DNA of 64,000 nucleotides from Phenylobacterium sp. RIFCSPHIGHO2_01_FULL_69_31 (GTDB lineage: Bacteria > Pseudomonadota > Alphaproteobacteria > Caulobacterales > Caulobacteraceae): NCBI RefSeq assembly GCF_001824475.1, contig NZ_MHXN01000004.1:1-64000 (forward strand), in the 5' to 3' direction. The notes below the pieces were generated by a model. It ran no database searches. It was not told where the DNA came from and saw only the letters and a list, made by a program, of their open reading frames with translations. Positions 1 to 7,252 of this stretch are shown here, piece by piece. The position numbers were made by a program, and so were the translations under genes. The first letter of the stretch is position 1. Each line of letters starts with the position of its first letter.

Positions 1-96
1 GTGAAGTCGCAGGTCTCGCGCGGAATCGGCGGCGGCCTGCCCTGGCCCGGCTGCCTGCGCAAGCTGGATCGCGAATTGCCCGGCTACGACGCGTAA
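1..96 (+). CDS. C-terminal end of an unidentified protein (partial)
   Basis: An open frame runs from the first base to a TAA at 94-96 and encodes about 31 residues ending in LDRELPGYDA. The first codon happens to be GTG, but the gene probably begins upstream of the window. The remnant carries no recognisable domain. It could also be a chance reading frame, because 31 codons is short in GC-rich DNA. About 85 bases with nothing recognisable separate it from the convergent DUF6880 gene. Confidence 0.3.
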   Translation: MKSQVSRGIGGGLPWPGCLRKLDRELPGYDA

Positions 97-181
97 CGCC
101 CCCGGACCTCCGGCGAGGCCGCCCTGCCGCAGCGCGAGTCACCCACGCTCCAAACGGATCATCTTCGATGCTGCGGCGGGC

Positions 182-1438
182 TCAGGCGGCGAGCGCATCC
201 GCCTCCTCGGTAAGCCGTGCGGAGGTCGAGAACTCGCGACGGCGGAAGGCTTCCGCCGCACCCCGACGCAGGAGCGCCTCGGCCGCAGCGGGAAAGCGAC
301 GGCGCAGCAATCTTCCCCACGCCTCGGCTTGCTCGGGGTCGGGCCGCAACTCCGCGCCGCGGGCCGCGATGAGCTCGGCCGCTTCCCGCAACGCCGGCCA
401 GCTCATCAGAAGTTCGAGTCCGCGCCCGGCGTCCGGAAAGGTCCTCGCAAGATCAAAAATGCGCGCTTCGGCTTCGACATCCTCGAAGTCCGGCAGCCTT
501 CGGGTGAACGCCCGCGCCCGGTCGGCCGACAGTGTACGCTCGAACGACGCCCAGCGGGCCGCCTGGGCCTCCGCCACTCGGCCCACCGCCTCCAGGTAGT
601 CGATCCAGGCGCCTTCCCAGGCGAAATCGGGCGCGGCCACGCCGCTCTCGCTGCGCCGCATGAGCTGCGGGTTGATCGCCGCCTCGAGAAGGGCGCGGGC
701 CGCCTCCGGGTCGCCGGCCCGCAGGTGACGGGACGCGACGTCCGCTGCGGCCGCCGGGGACCGCAGGGCCTCGCGCGTGAACGTCGCCTCGTAAGCCCGG
801 GCATCGCCGGCCACGTCGGCGAGCCTGCGCAGGACGGAGGTGAAGGCCGGACCCTCGCGACCGGCCAGGAAGCCCAGCGTCAGGGCCGCCACATCGCGGG
901 ATGCGGCCGCGAACGCGCCGCCCGACCAGCGCCCCCAGGCGACCGGCTGCGCGGCGATCGCCTCGGCGAGCCGCGCGGCGCCCTCGCGCCCCTCAGCGCG
1001 CGCAAGGAGGGTCACCGCGTCGGCCGCCGCCTGGTCGAACACCGCCGCCACGGCGCCTTCCCGGTCACGCACGCGGCGCATCGCCTGTGGGAACAGGGCG
1101 AGAAACTCGACGATGCGGGCCTGCGCGGCGGCAAGGTCCAGTCCCGCCAGCCGGCCCGCGATAAGCCCTCGGAGACCGTCGAGATCGCGGACGAAGGCGG
1201 GACGCTGGCGCCATGTGACCGCGCCGCGGCTCCCGGACAGGAGGGCCAGCCGTCGGTCGATCTCCGGCAGCAGGTGTGCGGCGCCCTGCTCGGCGGCGAG
1301 TTCCATCCGCAGGCGGCGCTTCAGGTCCACCCGGGTGTCGGCCACCTCGAGCAGGATTTCCGCCAGCCGCTCGGCGCCCAGCCGCGTCAGGTTCTCGGCG
1401 TTGACCCGCTTGAGGCTCGCCGCACTTGGTCGCTTCAT
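182..1438 (-). CDS. DUF6880 family protein
   Basis: The 418-residue protein starts MKRPSAASLKRVNAENL and is almost entirely alpha-helical, rich in alanine, leucine, arginine and glutamate. The N-terminal block (AERLAEILLEVA, then LKRRLRMELAAE) is the pattern I associate with the DUF6880 family of alphaproteobacteria, whose function is unknown. It has no signal peptide or membrane segment, so it should be cytosolic. The repeated helix pairs (for example AGDPEAARALLEAAI) suggest a TPR/HEAT-like solenoid, which would fit a scaffold role, but this is inference. It is divergent from the exonuclease gene with about 110 bases between them. Confidence 0.7.
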   Translation of the reverse strand: MKRPSAASLKRVNAENLTRLGAERLAEILLEVADTRVDLKRRLRMELAAEQGAAHLLPEIDRRLALLSGSRGAVTWRQRPAFVRDLDGLRGLIAGRLAGLDLAAAQARIVEFLALFPQAMRRVRDREGAVAAVFDQAAADAVTLLARAEGREGAARLAEAIAAQPVAWGRWSGGAFAAASRDVAALTLGFLAGREGPAFTSVLRRLADVAGDARAYEATFTREALRSPAAAADVASRHLRAGDPEAARALLEAAINPQLMRRSESGVAAPDFAWEGAWIDYLEAVGRVAEAQAARWASFERTLSADRARAFTRRLPDFEDVEAEARIFDLARTFPDAGRGLELLMSWPALREAAELIAARGAELRPDPEQAEAWGRLLRRRFPAAAEALLRRGAAEAFRRREFSTSARLTEEADALAA

Positions 1439-1548
1439 GGCTGTAGAGCGCCGCCGCGCCCGAACGGTTCAGCCGCGACAGGCTGCCGCCGACGTCACGC
1501 TCGCATTGCGCGCCAGCCCTCCCCACCTGATCTGACGGAATGCCTGCC

Positions 1549-2316
1549 ATGACCCTAGAGCCCAGCCGCGTCCTGGCGCGAATCCGCGTCATCGACCTCG
1601 AAACCGCCGGCACGGGTCCCCACGATGTATGCGAGGTCGGCTGGCAGGACGTCGTCCGCGAGGCAGACGGGCTGTGGCGCATTACCGACGAGCGGGGCGC
1701 ACGCCTGGTCAACCCGGGTCGGCCGATCTCGCCCGAGACGATGGCCGTGCACCATATCCTGGACGCCCATGTCGCCGACGCGCCGCTGTGGAAGGCCGTT
1801 GCGCCCGGCGTCCTGCAGCCGGAGGGCGGCGTCGTGGCGCTGGCGGCGCACCGGGCCGCGTTCGAGCAGCGCTATTGCCGCCCGGCCCTCACGGGCGGCG
1901 CCCCCTGGATTTGCACCTGGAAATGCGCCCTACGGGTGTGGCCCGAACTGATGCGCTTTTCGAACCAGATGCTTCGCTACCAGCGCCATCCCGAGGGCCT
2001 CGTCCACGAACTGGGCCTGCCGGCGCACCGCGCCCTGCCGGACGCCTATGTCACCGCTCACCACCTGCGGGACCTGCTGAATGCGGCCTCTCTGGAGGAC
2101 CTTCTGGCCTGGAGCGGGGAGCCCGGGCTGCTACCCCGCGTCCCGGCCGGCGACCACCGCGGGAAAGCCTGGCGCGACCTTTCGGACACGGCGCTCCAAC
2201 TGTTGGCCAAGGACCGGGACCGCGACGTCCGGTTCAGCGCGGAGACGGAGCTCCGGCGCCGCGGAGAACAGCCCGATGCGCCGCCGCCTGCGCCGCGCCA
2301 GCCGACGCTGTTCTGA
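1549..2316 (+). CDS. DEDDh-type 3'-5' exonuclease, ExoX-like
   Basis: The protein (about 255 residues) carries the three exonuclease motifs of the DnaQ superfamily: IDLET near the N-terminus (ExoI), AHRAAFE around residue 96 (ExoII) and the AHRALPDA stretch around residue 160 with the catalytic His and Asp (ExoIII). These coordinate two metal ions for 3'-5' removal of nucleotides. The C-terminal part resembles the ExoX extension and ends in QPTLF. Two ATGs compete (1540 and 1549). I prefer 1549 because the GGA at 1535-1538 is too close to the first. It lies just upstream of nirK but reads as an unrelated repair or housekeeping gene. Confidence 0.8.
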   Translation: MTLEPSRVLARIRVIDLETAGTGPHDVCEVGWQDVVREADGLWRITDERGARLVNPGRPISPETMAVHHILDAHVADAPLWKAVAPGVLQPEGGVVALAAHRAAFEQRYCRPALTGGAPWICTWKCALRVWPELMRFSNQMLRYQRHPEGLVHELGLPAHRALPDAYVTAHHLRDLLNAASLEDLLAWSGEPGLLPRVPAGDHRGKAWRDLSDTALQLLAKDRDRDVRFSAETELRRRGEQPDAPPPAPRQPTLF

Positions 2317-2368
2317 CCGTTTCGGGCCCGCGGCGGATAGGTCGGATCAGGGTGCGCCAGCCGCGACA

Positions 2369-2382
2369 TTGCGCGGGCACAA
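2369..2382 (+). promoter_or_regulatory. NnrR/Dnr-type box upstream of nirK
   Basis: The sequence TTGCG-CGGG-CACAA is a Crp/Fnr-type dyad that matches the known NnrR pattern TTGYG-N4-CRCAA exactly. Its centre (2375.5) lies 76 bases before the nirK ATG. If it is a class II site (centre at -41.5), transcription would start near 2417, and TAAACA at 2404-2409 falls at the -10 position. The likely binder is the Fnr-type regulator at 4836-5540. Binding itself is inferred. Confidence 0.75.
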
Positions 2383-2418
2383 CGTCGGGCTCCAGGTAAT
2401 CGCTAAACAGGCCTCATC

Positions 2419-2437
2419 GGACGCCACCGTGGCGTCC
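2419..2437 (+). other. Perfect inverted repeat in the nirK 5' leader
   Basis: GGACGCCA and TGGCGTCC form an 8-bp perfect stem around a CCG loop, ending 14 bases before the nirK ATG and just upstream of its ribosome-binding region. If the start site predicted from the upstream box (about 2417) is right, this would be the first structure of the nirK mRNA. It could be a 5' stabilising hairpin or a second operator. No U-tract follows, so it is not a terminator. Confidence 0.55.
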
Positions 2438-2451
2438 TGGGGATAGCCACT

Positions 2452-3486
2452 ATGAAAGCCTTTAGCCTCTTCGCCACCGTCGCCGCTCTGGCGATCGTCG
2501 CGAGCCCCGCGCTGGCCGCCGACGCCGCGCCGCAGCCGGTGGCTGCTGCCGGCGTCGACATTGTCCGCCCGGCCACCGATCTGCCGCCGCCGATCACGCG
2601 GCGCGCGCCCGCGGTCGTGAAAGTGAACCTCGTGACCCAGGAGGTGGTCGGCAAGATCGCCGACGGCGCGACGTTCAAGTACTGGACGTTCAACAGCAAG
2701 CTGCCAGGTCCGATGGTTCGGGTGCGGGTGGGCGACACGGTTGAGGTCACGCTCCACAACCCAGCCGACAGCATGACGATGCACAACGTCGATTTCCATG
2801 CCGTGACCGGCCCGGGCGGCGGCGCCAGCGCCACGCTCGCCAACCCTGGCGAGACCAAGACGTTCACCTTCAAGGCGCTCCAGCCCGGCCTCTACATCTA
2901 CCACTGCGCGGCCCCCACCGTCGCGCAGCACATCGCCAACGGCATGTACGGCGCGATCCTGGTCGAACCCGAGGAGGGCCTGCCCAAGGTCGATCGCGAG
3001 TTCTACGTCGTGCAGGGCGAGATCTACACGGAGGAGGACCACGACGCGAAGGGCGAACTCACCGAGAGCATCACCAAGCTGCTGGACGAGGACGCGGAGT
3101 TCTACGTCTTCAACGGCGCCTACAAGGCCCTCACCGGCGCCAATCAGCTGGAAGCCAAGGTCGGCGAGACCGTCCGCATCTTCTTCGGGGTCGGCGGGCC
3201 CAACAAGACCTCGAGCTTCCACGTGATCGGCGAGATCTTCGACAACGTCTACAACCTGGGCTCGCTCACCAGCCCGCCCATCAAGGACGTGCAGACCGTC
3301 ACGGTTGCGCCCGGCGGCGCCACGGTGGTCGACTTCAAGCTGGAGGTTCCCGGCAACTACGTGCTGGTCGACCACGCACTGAGCCGGGTCGAACGCGGCG
3401 GCGCCGGCATCCTGCACGTCACCGGACCGGACGCGCCGGACATCTTCAAGGCTCCTCCCAACGCCAACCACGACAGCAGCCACTAG
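2452..3486 (+). CDS. nirK: Copper-containing nitrite reductase NirK
   Basis: NirK reduces nitrite to nitric oxide in the periplasm. The 344-residue protein has a Sec signal peptide ending around ALAADA (residues 1-23) and two cupredoxin domains. Type 1 copper ligands are visible as H111, C152, H160 and M165. Type 2 copper ligands are H116, H151 and H308, and the catalytic Asp114 (HNVDFH) and His257 (SSFHVIG) are present. All active-site residues are therefore intact. The length fits the family. Pseudoazurin (4318) is its probable electron donor. An NnrR-type box and a hairpin lie in the leader, and a hairpin terminator follows at about 3546. Confidence 0.97.
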   Translation: MKAFSLFATVAALAIVASPALAADAAPQPVAAAGVDIVRPATDLPPPITRRAPAVVKVNLVTQEVVGKIADGATFKYWTFNSKLPGPMVRVRVGDTVEVTLHNPADSMTMHNVDFHAVTGPGGGASATLANPGETKTFTFKALQPGLYIYHCAAPTVAQHIANGMYGAILVEPEEGLPKVDREFYVVQGEIYTEEDHDAKGELTESITKLLDEDAEFYVFNGAYKALTGANQLEAKVGETVRIFFGVGGPNKTSSFHVIGEIFDNVYNLGSLTSPPIKDVQTVTVAPGGATVVDFKLEVPGNYVLVDHALSRVERGGAGILHVTGPDAPDIFKAPPNANHDSSH

Positions 3487-3545
3487 GCCGGCGGCCAGGT
3501 CGCGCCTCTCCGGCGCGGCTCTGGCTGTGGTTCAGCTCACGTTGC

Positions 3546-3580
3546 GCGGCCCGCCCCCCGGCGGGCCGCCTTGCGTTTTG
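3546..3580 (+). terminator. Intrinsic terminator after nirK
   Basis: GCGGCCCGCC and GGCGGGCCGC form a perfect 10-bp stem with a CCCC loop, followed shortly by TTGCGTTTT. It lies about 60 bases after the nirK stop and before the promoter of the hemerythrin gene, which suggests nirK is transcribed on its own. Confidence 0.7.
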
Positions 3581-3622
3581 GGGACGCCCTTGCCGAGCCT
3601 TAGGCTCCCTGGCGGGGCGAAG

Positions 3623-3636
3623 TTGTCGGGGGGCAA
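3623..3636 (+). promoter_or_regulatory. NnrR/Dnr-type box upstream of the hemerythrin gene
   Basis: TTGTC-GGGG-GGCAA is a TTG-N8-CAA dyad centred 57 bases before the ATG at 3687. TAGCGT at 3660-3665 falls at about the -10 position expected for a class II site. The inner bases are less canonical than in the nirK site. Confidence 0.6.
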
Positions 3637-3686
3637 CGAAAGGCCGGCGCGCCCAGCGCTAGCGTCGGCACACGAAGGAGCCAAAC

Positions 3687-4202
3687 ATGCCCACCGCCAC
3701 CGCCCCGCCCGCCCCGTCACACGCCGCCCTGCCACCGGCCCTGGCCCAGGCCGCCGCGCTCGACGACGCGGCCCTCATCGACCTGATCCTGCACTACCAC
3801 GCCGCCCACATCCTGGATCTGACGGCCGCCCTCGCGCTCGCCGAGCGCGTCGCCGGCGTGCACGGCGCCTCGCCCGCCTTCCCGGCGCGGCTGCCGGGCG
3901 AGCTTCACGACATGCTGGGTGAGCTAAGGGCTCACCACGCGCGGGAGGAGTCGGTGATCTTCCCGGCGATCCTGGAAGGCCGAGGCGCGGCCTTGCGCAT
4001 CCCCGTCGCGGCGATGTCCATCGACCACGACACGGCGCAGGACCGCCTGGAGCGATTGGTGCGCCTGACGCGCGACTTCACGCCGCCGGCGGAGGCCTGC
4101 GGCTCGTGGCGTCGCCTCTACGACCTCTGCCGCAAGTTCGACCGGGAGTTCCGCGCCCACGTCCAGCTGGAAGAGCGCGTGTTGTTCCCACGCTTTCTCT
4201 GA
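3687..4202 (+). CDS. Hemerythrin HHE-domain protein
   Basis: The 171-residue soluble protein has the four-helix di-iron hemerythrin pattern: HYHAAH early (about residues 36-41), HHAREESVIFP (about 90), a central IDHD (about 113) and the C-terminal HVQLEERVLFPRF. These supply the His and acidic ligands of a non-haem di-iron site. No signal peptide is visible. Related proteins next to denitrification genes (DnrN/ScdA/RIC-like) are linked to handling NO or repairing iron centres damaged by it. The fully assigned role here is inferred. It has its own TTG-N8-CAA box and an AAGGAG ribosome-binding site. Confidence 0.85.
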   Translation: MPTATAPPAPSHAALPPALAQAAALDDAALIDLILHYHAAHILDLTAALALAERVAGVHGASPAFPARLPGELHDMLGELRAHHAREESVIFPAILEGRGAALRIPVAAMSIDHDTAQDRLERLVRLTRDFTPPAEACGSWRRLYDLCRKFDREFRAHVQLEERVLFPRFL

Positions 4203-4226
4203 AAAACGGGAGATCGTGCGCACAGG

Positions 4227-4240
4227 TTGTTCTGGCGCAA
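4227..4240 (+). promoter_or_regulatory. NnrR/Dnr-type box upstream of pseudoazurin
   Basis: TTGTT-CTGG-CGCAA is a TTG-N8-CAA dyad centred about 84 bases before the pseudoazurin ATG. TAGGTT at 4263-4268 is at the expected -10 distance for a class II promoter. It supports co-regulation with nirK. Confidence 0.65.
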
Positions 4241-4317
4241 AGTCGCCACCCCGAGAGTGTCGTAGGTTTTCTGAGTGAGGCGAAAGCAATGTCTCCTCAG
4301 TTCTCAAGGACAAGATC

Positions 4318-4761
4318 ATGATTAAGACTATCCTGGCCGCCGGCGCCGTCGCCGGTCTCCTGGCCGCCGCTGGTCAAGCCGCCGCGGCGGAAGTCCAGGT
4401 CAAGATGCTGAACAAGGGCGCTCAGGGCGCCATGGTGTTCGAGCCCGCCTCCGCCAAGCTGAAGCCCGGCGATACCGTGCGGTTCATCCCGACGGACAAG
4501 GGGCACAACGTCGAGACGATCAAGGAAATGCTGCCGGCTGGGGCCGAAATCGTGAAGAGCCCGCTCAGCCAGGAGATCGTGGTCAAGTTCAGCAAGCCCG
4601 GGGTCTACGGCTTCAAGTGCACGCCGCACTGGGGCTTCGGCATGGCCTTCGTGGCCAAGGTGGGCCAGGCGGCCAACCTGGCCGATGCGGAAGCCGCCGC
4701 GGCGAAGACCCCGCCGATGGCCAAGAAGCGTCTGGCGCAGAGCTTCGCCGCCCTCAAGTAG
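4318..4761 (+). CDS. Pseudoazurin
   Basis: This is a periplasmic blue copper protein of 147 residues with a signal peptide ending near QAAAAE. The mononuclear copper ligands are H63 (KGHNVE), C101, H104 (the CTPHWGFGM motif) and M109. The length and the C-terminal helical tail are usual for pseudoazurins. In denitrifiers this protein passes electrons to NirK, and nirK lies just upstream. It is expressed from its own box-bearing promoter, and a stem-loop follows the gene. Confidence 0.93.
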   Translation: MIKTILAAGAVAGLLAAAGQAAAAEVQVKMLNKGAQGAMVFEPASAKLKPGDTVRFIPTDKGHNVETIKEMLPAGAEIVKSPLSQEIVVKFSKPGVYGFKCTPHWGFGMAFVAKVGQAANLADAEAAAAKTPPMAKKRLAQSFAALK

Positions 4762-4779
4762 GCAAGCTCAGGGCGAGGG

Positions 4780-4811
4780 ACCGGGCACGGCAGTTCCGCT
4801 GCCGACCCGGT
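4780..4811. terminator. Stem-loop between convergent pseudoazurin and regulator genes
   Basis: ACCGGG/CCCGGT and an inner CGGCAG/CTGCCG pair form a two-part hairpin in the 74-base gap between the convergent genes. There is no clear T-run on either side, so its action as an intrinsic terminator is uncertain. Confidence 0.4.
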
Positions 4812-4835
4812 CAACGCCTCGACGCCAAGCCGTCG

Positions 4836-5540
4836 TCAGCTGGCGCCTTGATCGGCCATATCGAGCAGGACGTGCAGCTTGCGCACCACCACATGGCGAC
4901 GCGTGCTGGCGATGATCTCGCGGTCCTCCCACGCCGAAAGCGTACGGCTCACCGTATGCAGGGTGGAGCCTGCCATCTCGGCCAGTTCCTGGCGGGTGAT
5001 GGGGAAATCGATCTCGATTCCGGCCTCTGTCCGGCGGCCGGCTTGACGGACCAGCCGCGCCAGGGCCCGCGCGATGCGCTGCTCGACCCGTTCGCCCGAG
5101 AGCTCCCCCACGCGGCTCTGCAGTTCAAAGAGGCGGTTCCCGGCCGAGGCGGCCGAGCGGATCGCCACCTGAGGGAAGCGGGTCATCAGATGGCGCATGA
5201 CCTTGATCGGCCAATAGATTTCGAGGCTGTCAACGACAGCGACCGCATCGGCCGGGAACGGCTTGTCCATCAGCGCGGCAACCGTGCCGTACATCTCGCC
5301 GGGACCTATGAAGCGGATCACCGACTGCCCGCCGTCGGGGCGGGTCTGGACGATCTTCACCCGGCCCTCGAGCAAGGTGTGACAGGTCTCCCCGGCGTCG
5401 CCCTGGGCGAAGATCAACTTGCCCAGGGGAAGTTTGCGGACCATTCCGGCCTTCAGAACCTCGCGACGCCCCTCGGCGTCCAGAACGTCGAACATGTCTG
5501 CGCCCGCAAGGACGGACGGGTCGAGATCAGCGGTCGTCAT
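4836..5540 (-). CDS. Crp/Fnr-family regulator, NnrR/Dnr type
   Basis: The 234-residue protein has an N-terminal cyclic-nucleotide-type sensor barrel (about 15-125), a dimer helix (about 130-165) and a C-terminal winged HTH with recognition helix STLHTVSRTLSAW (about 192-204). The HTVSR core resembles NnrR/Dnr proteins that bind TTG-N8-CAA sites. It lacks the N-terminal cysteine cluster of Fnr (only one Cys, at 53, is seen in the sensor region), so it is not an oxygen sensor of the Fe-S type. Sensing NO through haem is the known mode in Dnr, but is inferred here. It is divergent from hemN and sits among five matching boxes. Confidence 0.85.
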   Translation of the reverse strand: MTTADLDPSVLAGADMFDVLDAEGRREVLKAGMVRKLPLGKLIFAQGDAGETCHTLLEGRVKIVQTRPDGGQSVIRFIGPGEMYGTVAALMDKPFPADAVAVVDSLEIYWPIKVMRHLMTRFPQVAIRSAASAGNRLFELQSRVGELSGERVEQRIARALARLVRQAGRRTEAGIEIDFPITRQELAEMAGSTLHTVSRTLSAWEDREIIASTRRHVVVRKLHVLLDMADQGAS

Positions 5541-5690
5541 ACGCTCAGCATCCCTTCGGCTCGAATGGGGGGCTTAGGCCGCCGGGCCCTGCGCGTCATC
5601 CTGGGGCTGGTACTTAGGGACAACTCCCAGATTTCCGGTTTCGCGCAGGCGCCCTAGGGCCAAGTGACTGTTCCAACCTGGGTTTGCGCC

Positions 5691-7085
5691 ATGCTGTCCA
5701 CGTCCAAGACCACTGATCGGCCGCTCTCCCGGCCTGCGACGGCTGCGCAGCTGCGGCACGCGAGCCGGAACCTCCCGCGCTACACCAGCTATCCCACGGC
5801 GCTTGCGTTCCAGCCGGGCGAAGGCGCCGCGGCCCCGGTCGACTGGTTCGCGGCGACACGGGCCGAGGACACGATCTCGGCCTATGTGCACGTGCCGTTT
5901 TGCCGCAGGCTCTGCTGGTACTGCGGCTGCAACACCACCGTGGCCCATGAATACGACCGGATCGACACCTTCCAGCAGGTGCTGGAGCGCGAGATCGACC
6001 TGCTGGCCCGGGCGCTGGGGCCGCATGCCGGCGTGGCCCACCTGCACTTCGGCGGCGGCAGCCCCAACGCGCTCTCGCCGGAGCATTTCCTGAACCTGGC
6101 AGACCGGCTTTACGATCGGCTCGGCCTGCGTGCGGACGCCGAGATCGCGGTCGAGCTGGACCCGGCCCTGCTAAGCGACGCCTTCGTCGATGCCTTGGGC
6201 GAGGCGGGGGTCACCCGCGCCAGTCTCGGCGTGCAGACCTTCGACCCCATCGTCCAGGAGAAGGTCAACCGCATCCAGCCTTACGATCGGGTCGCCGCCT
6301 CAGCGGAGCGGCTGCGCGCGCAGGGGGTTCGGGGGCTCAACTTCGACCTGATGTACGGCCTGCCTGCCCAGAACCCTGAGAACGTCGCCGAGTCCGTTGA
6401 ACTGGCGCTGACGCTGAAGCCGGACCGGATTGCGGTGTTCGGCTACGCCCACGTGCCCTGGATGAAGAAGCACCAGGTGATGATCCAGGACGCCGATCTG
6501 GCCGACGTCGCGGGGCGTTGGGCGCAGGCCGAGGCGGCCGACCAAGCCCTCGTTGCAGGCGGCTATGTCCGCATCGGTCTCGACCACTATGCGCGGCCTG
6601 AAGATCCGTTGGCGATCGCCGCGGCGGAGGGTCGCCTGCGCCGGAACTTCCAAGGCTATACCGATGACCCGGCCCCGGTGCTCGTGCCGGTGGGCCCCTC
6701 GTCAATCGGCCAGTTCCGCGAAGGGTTCGTGCAGAACGCCGTCGCCACCGACACCTGGGGCCGAGCTGTCCTGAAGGGCGAGTTGCCGCTTGCCCGCAAG
6801 CTGCCGCTCTCAGCCGAAGATCGGCTTCGCGCGGCGATCATCGAGCGCCTCATGTGCGATCTTGCCGTGGACGTCGGGGCGGTCTGCCAAGCCCACGGGG
6901 TCAATCCCGGTGCGCTCGACGCCAGCGTCGCGGCCCTGGCCGAAGCCGAGAGCGACGGCCTTTGCCGCATCGATGGCCGGCGCATCGAGATTCCTGAGGG
7001 CGGCCGCCGGCTGATGCGGGTGGTGGCGGCCGCGTTCGACGAGCGACTGCCCGTCGCCCAAAACCGGCATGCCAAGGCCGTCTAG
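5691..7085 (+). CDS. hemN: Oxygen-independent coproporphyrinogen III oxidase
   Basis: This radical-SAM enzyme (464 residues) decarboxylates coproporphyrinogen III to protoporphyrinogen IX without oxygen, the haem-synthesis step needed under anoxia. The cluster motif is C71-x3-C75-x2-C78, followed by C80. The SAM-binding GGGSPN and the N-terminal RYTSYPTA stretch typical of true HemN are present. An in-frame GTG at 5664 would add nine residues; I prefer the ATG. It is divergent from the Fnr-type regulator. I saw no TTG-N8-CAA box in the intergenic region. Haem supply for NapB, NapC and NorZ explains its place here. Confidence 0.93.
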   Translation: MLSTSKTTDRPLSRPATAAQLRHASRNLPRYTSYPTALAFQPGEGAAAPVDWFAATRAEDTISAYVHVPFCRRLCWYCGCNTTVAHEYDRIDTFQQVLEREIDLLARALGPHAGVAHLHFGGGSPNALSPEHFLNLADRLYDRLGLRADAEIAVELDPALLSDAFVDALGEAGVTRASLGVQTFDPIVQEKVNRIQPYDRVAASAERLRAQGVRGLNFDLMYGLPAQNPENVAESVELALTLKPDRIAVFGYAHVPWMKKHQVMIQDADLADVAGRWAQAEAADQALVAGGYVRIGLDHYARPEDPLAIAAAEGRLRRNFQGYTDDPAPVLVPVGPSSIGQFREGFVQNAVATDTWGRAVLKGELPLARKLPLSAEDRLRAAIIERLMCDLAVDVGAVCQAHGVNPGALDASVAALAEAESDGLCRIDGRRIEIPEGGRRLMRVVAAAFDERLPVAQNRHAKAV

Positions 7086-7160
7086 CGCCGAGCCATCGCC
7101 GTCCAACGCCGAGGCTTGGGAAATCCCGGCCTCTCTTTTTTGACAGCGCCAGCCAGAACG

Positions 7161-7174
7161 TTGTGCCCCGTCAA
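7161..7174 (+). promoter_or_regulatory. NnrR/Dnr-type box upstream of norZ
   Basis: TTGTG-CCCC-GTCAA is a TTG-N8-CAA dyad centred about 85 bases before the norZ ATG. The -10 region predicted from class II spacing (CATGGC, about 7197-7202) is poor, so the exact start site is less certain than for nirK. Confidence 0.65.
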
Positions 7175-7252
7175 CGTCGGGGGACGAGACCTGGAGCATG
7201 GCTGGCGCCTCGGCCGCAGTGGGACCTCCCCTCGGCCTATGGGGAATGCGAG

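Noticed and set aside
2419..2437. Hairpin before nirK as a terminator
   Set aside because: No T-run follows and it lies inside the leader of nirK, so a terminator role is unlikely.
5541..5690. An NO-type box between the regulator and hemN
   Set aside because: No TTG-N8-CAA sequence was found in this gap, so neither gene was added to the box-bearing set.
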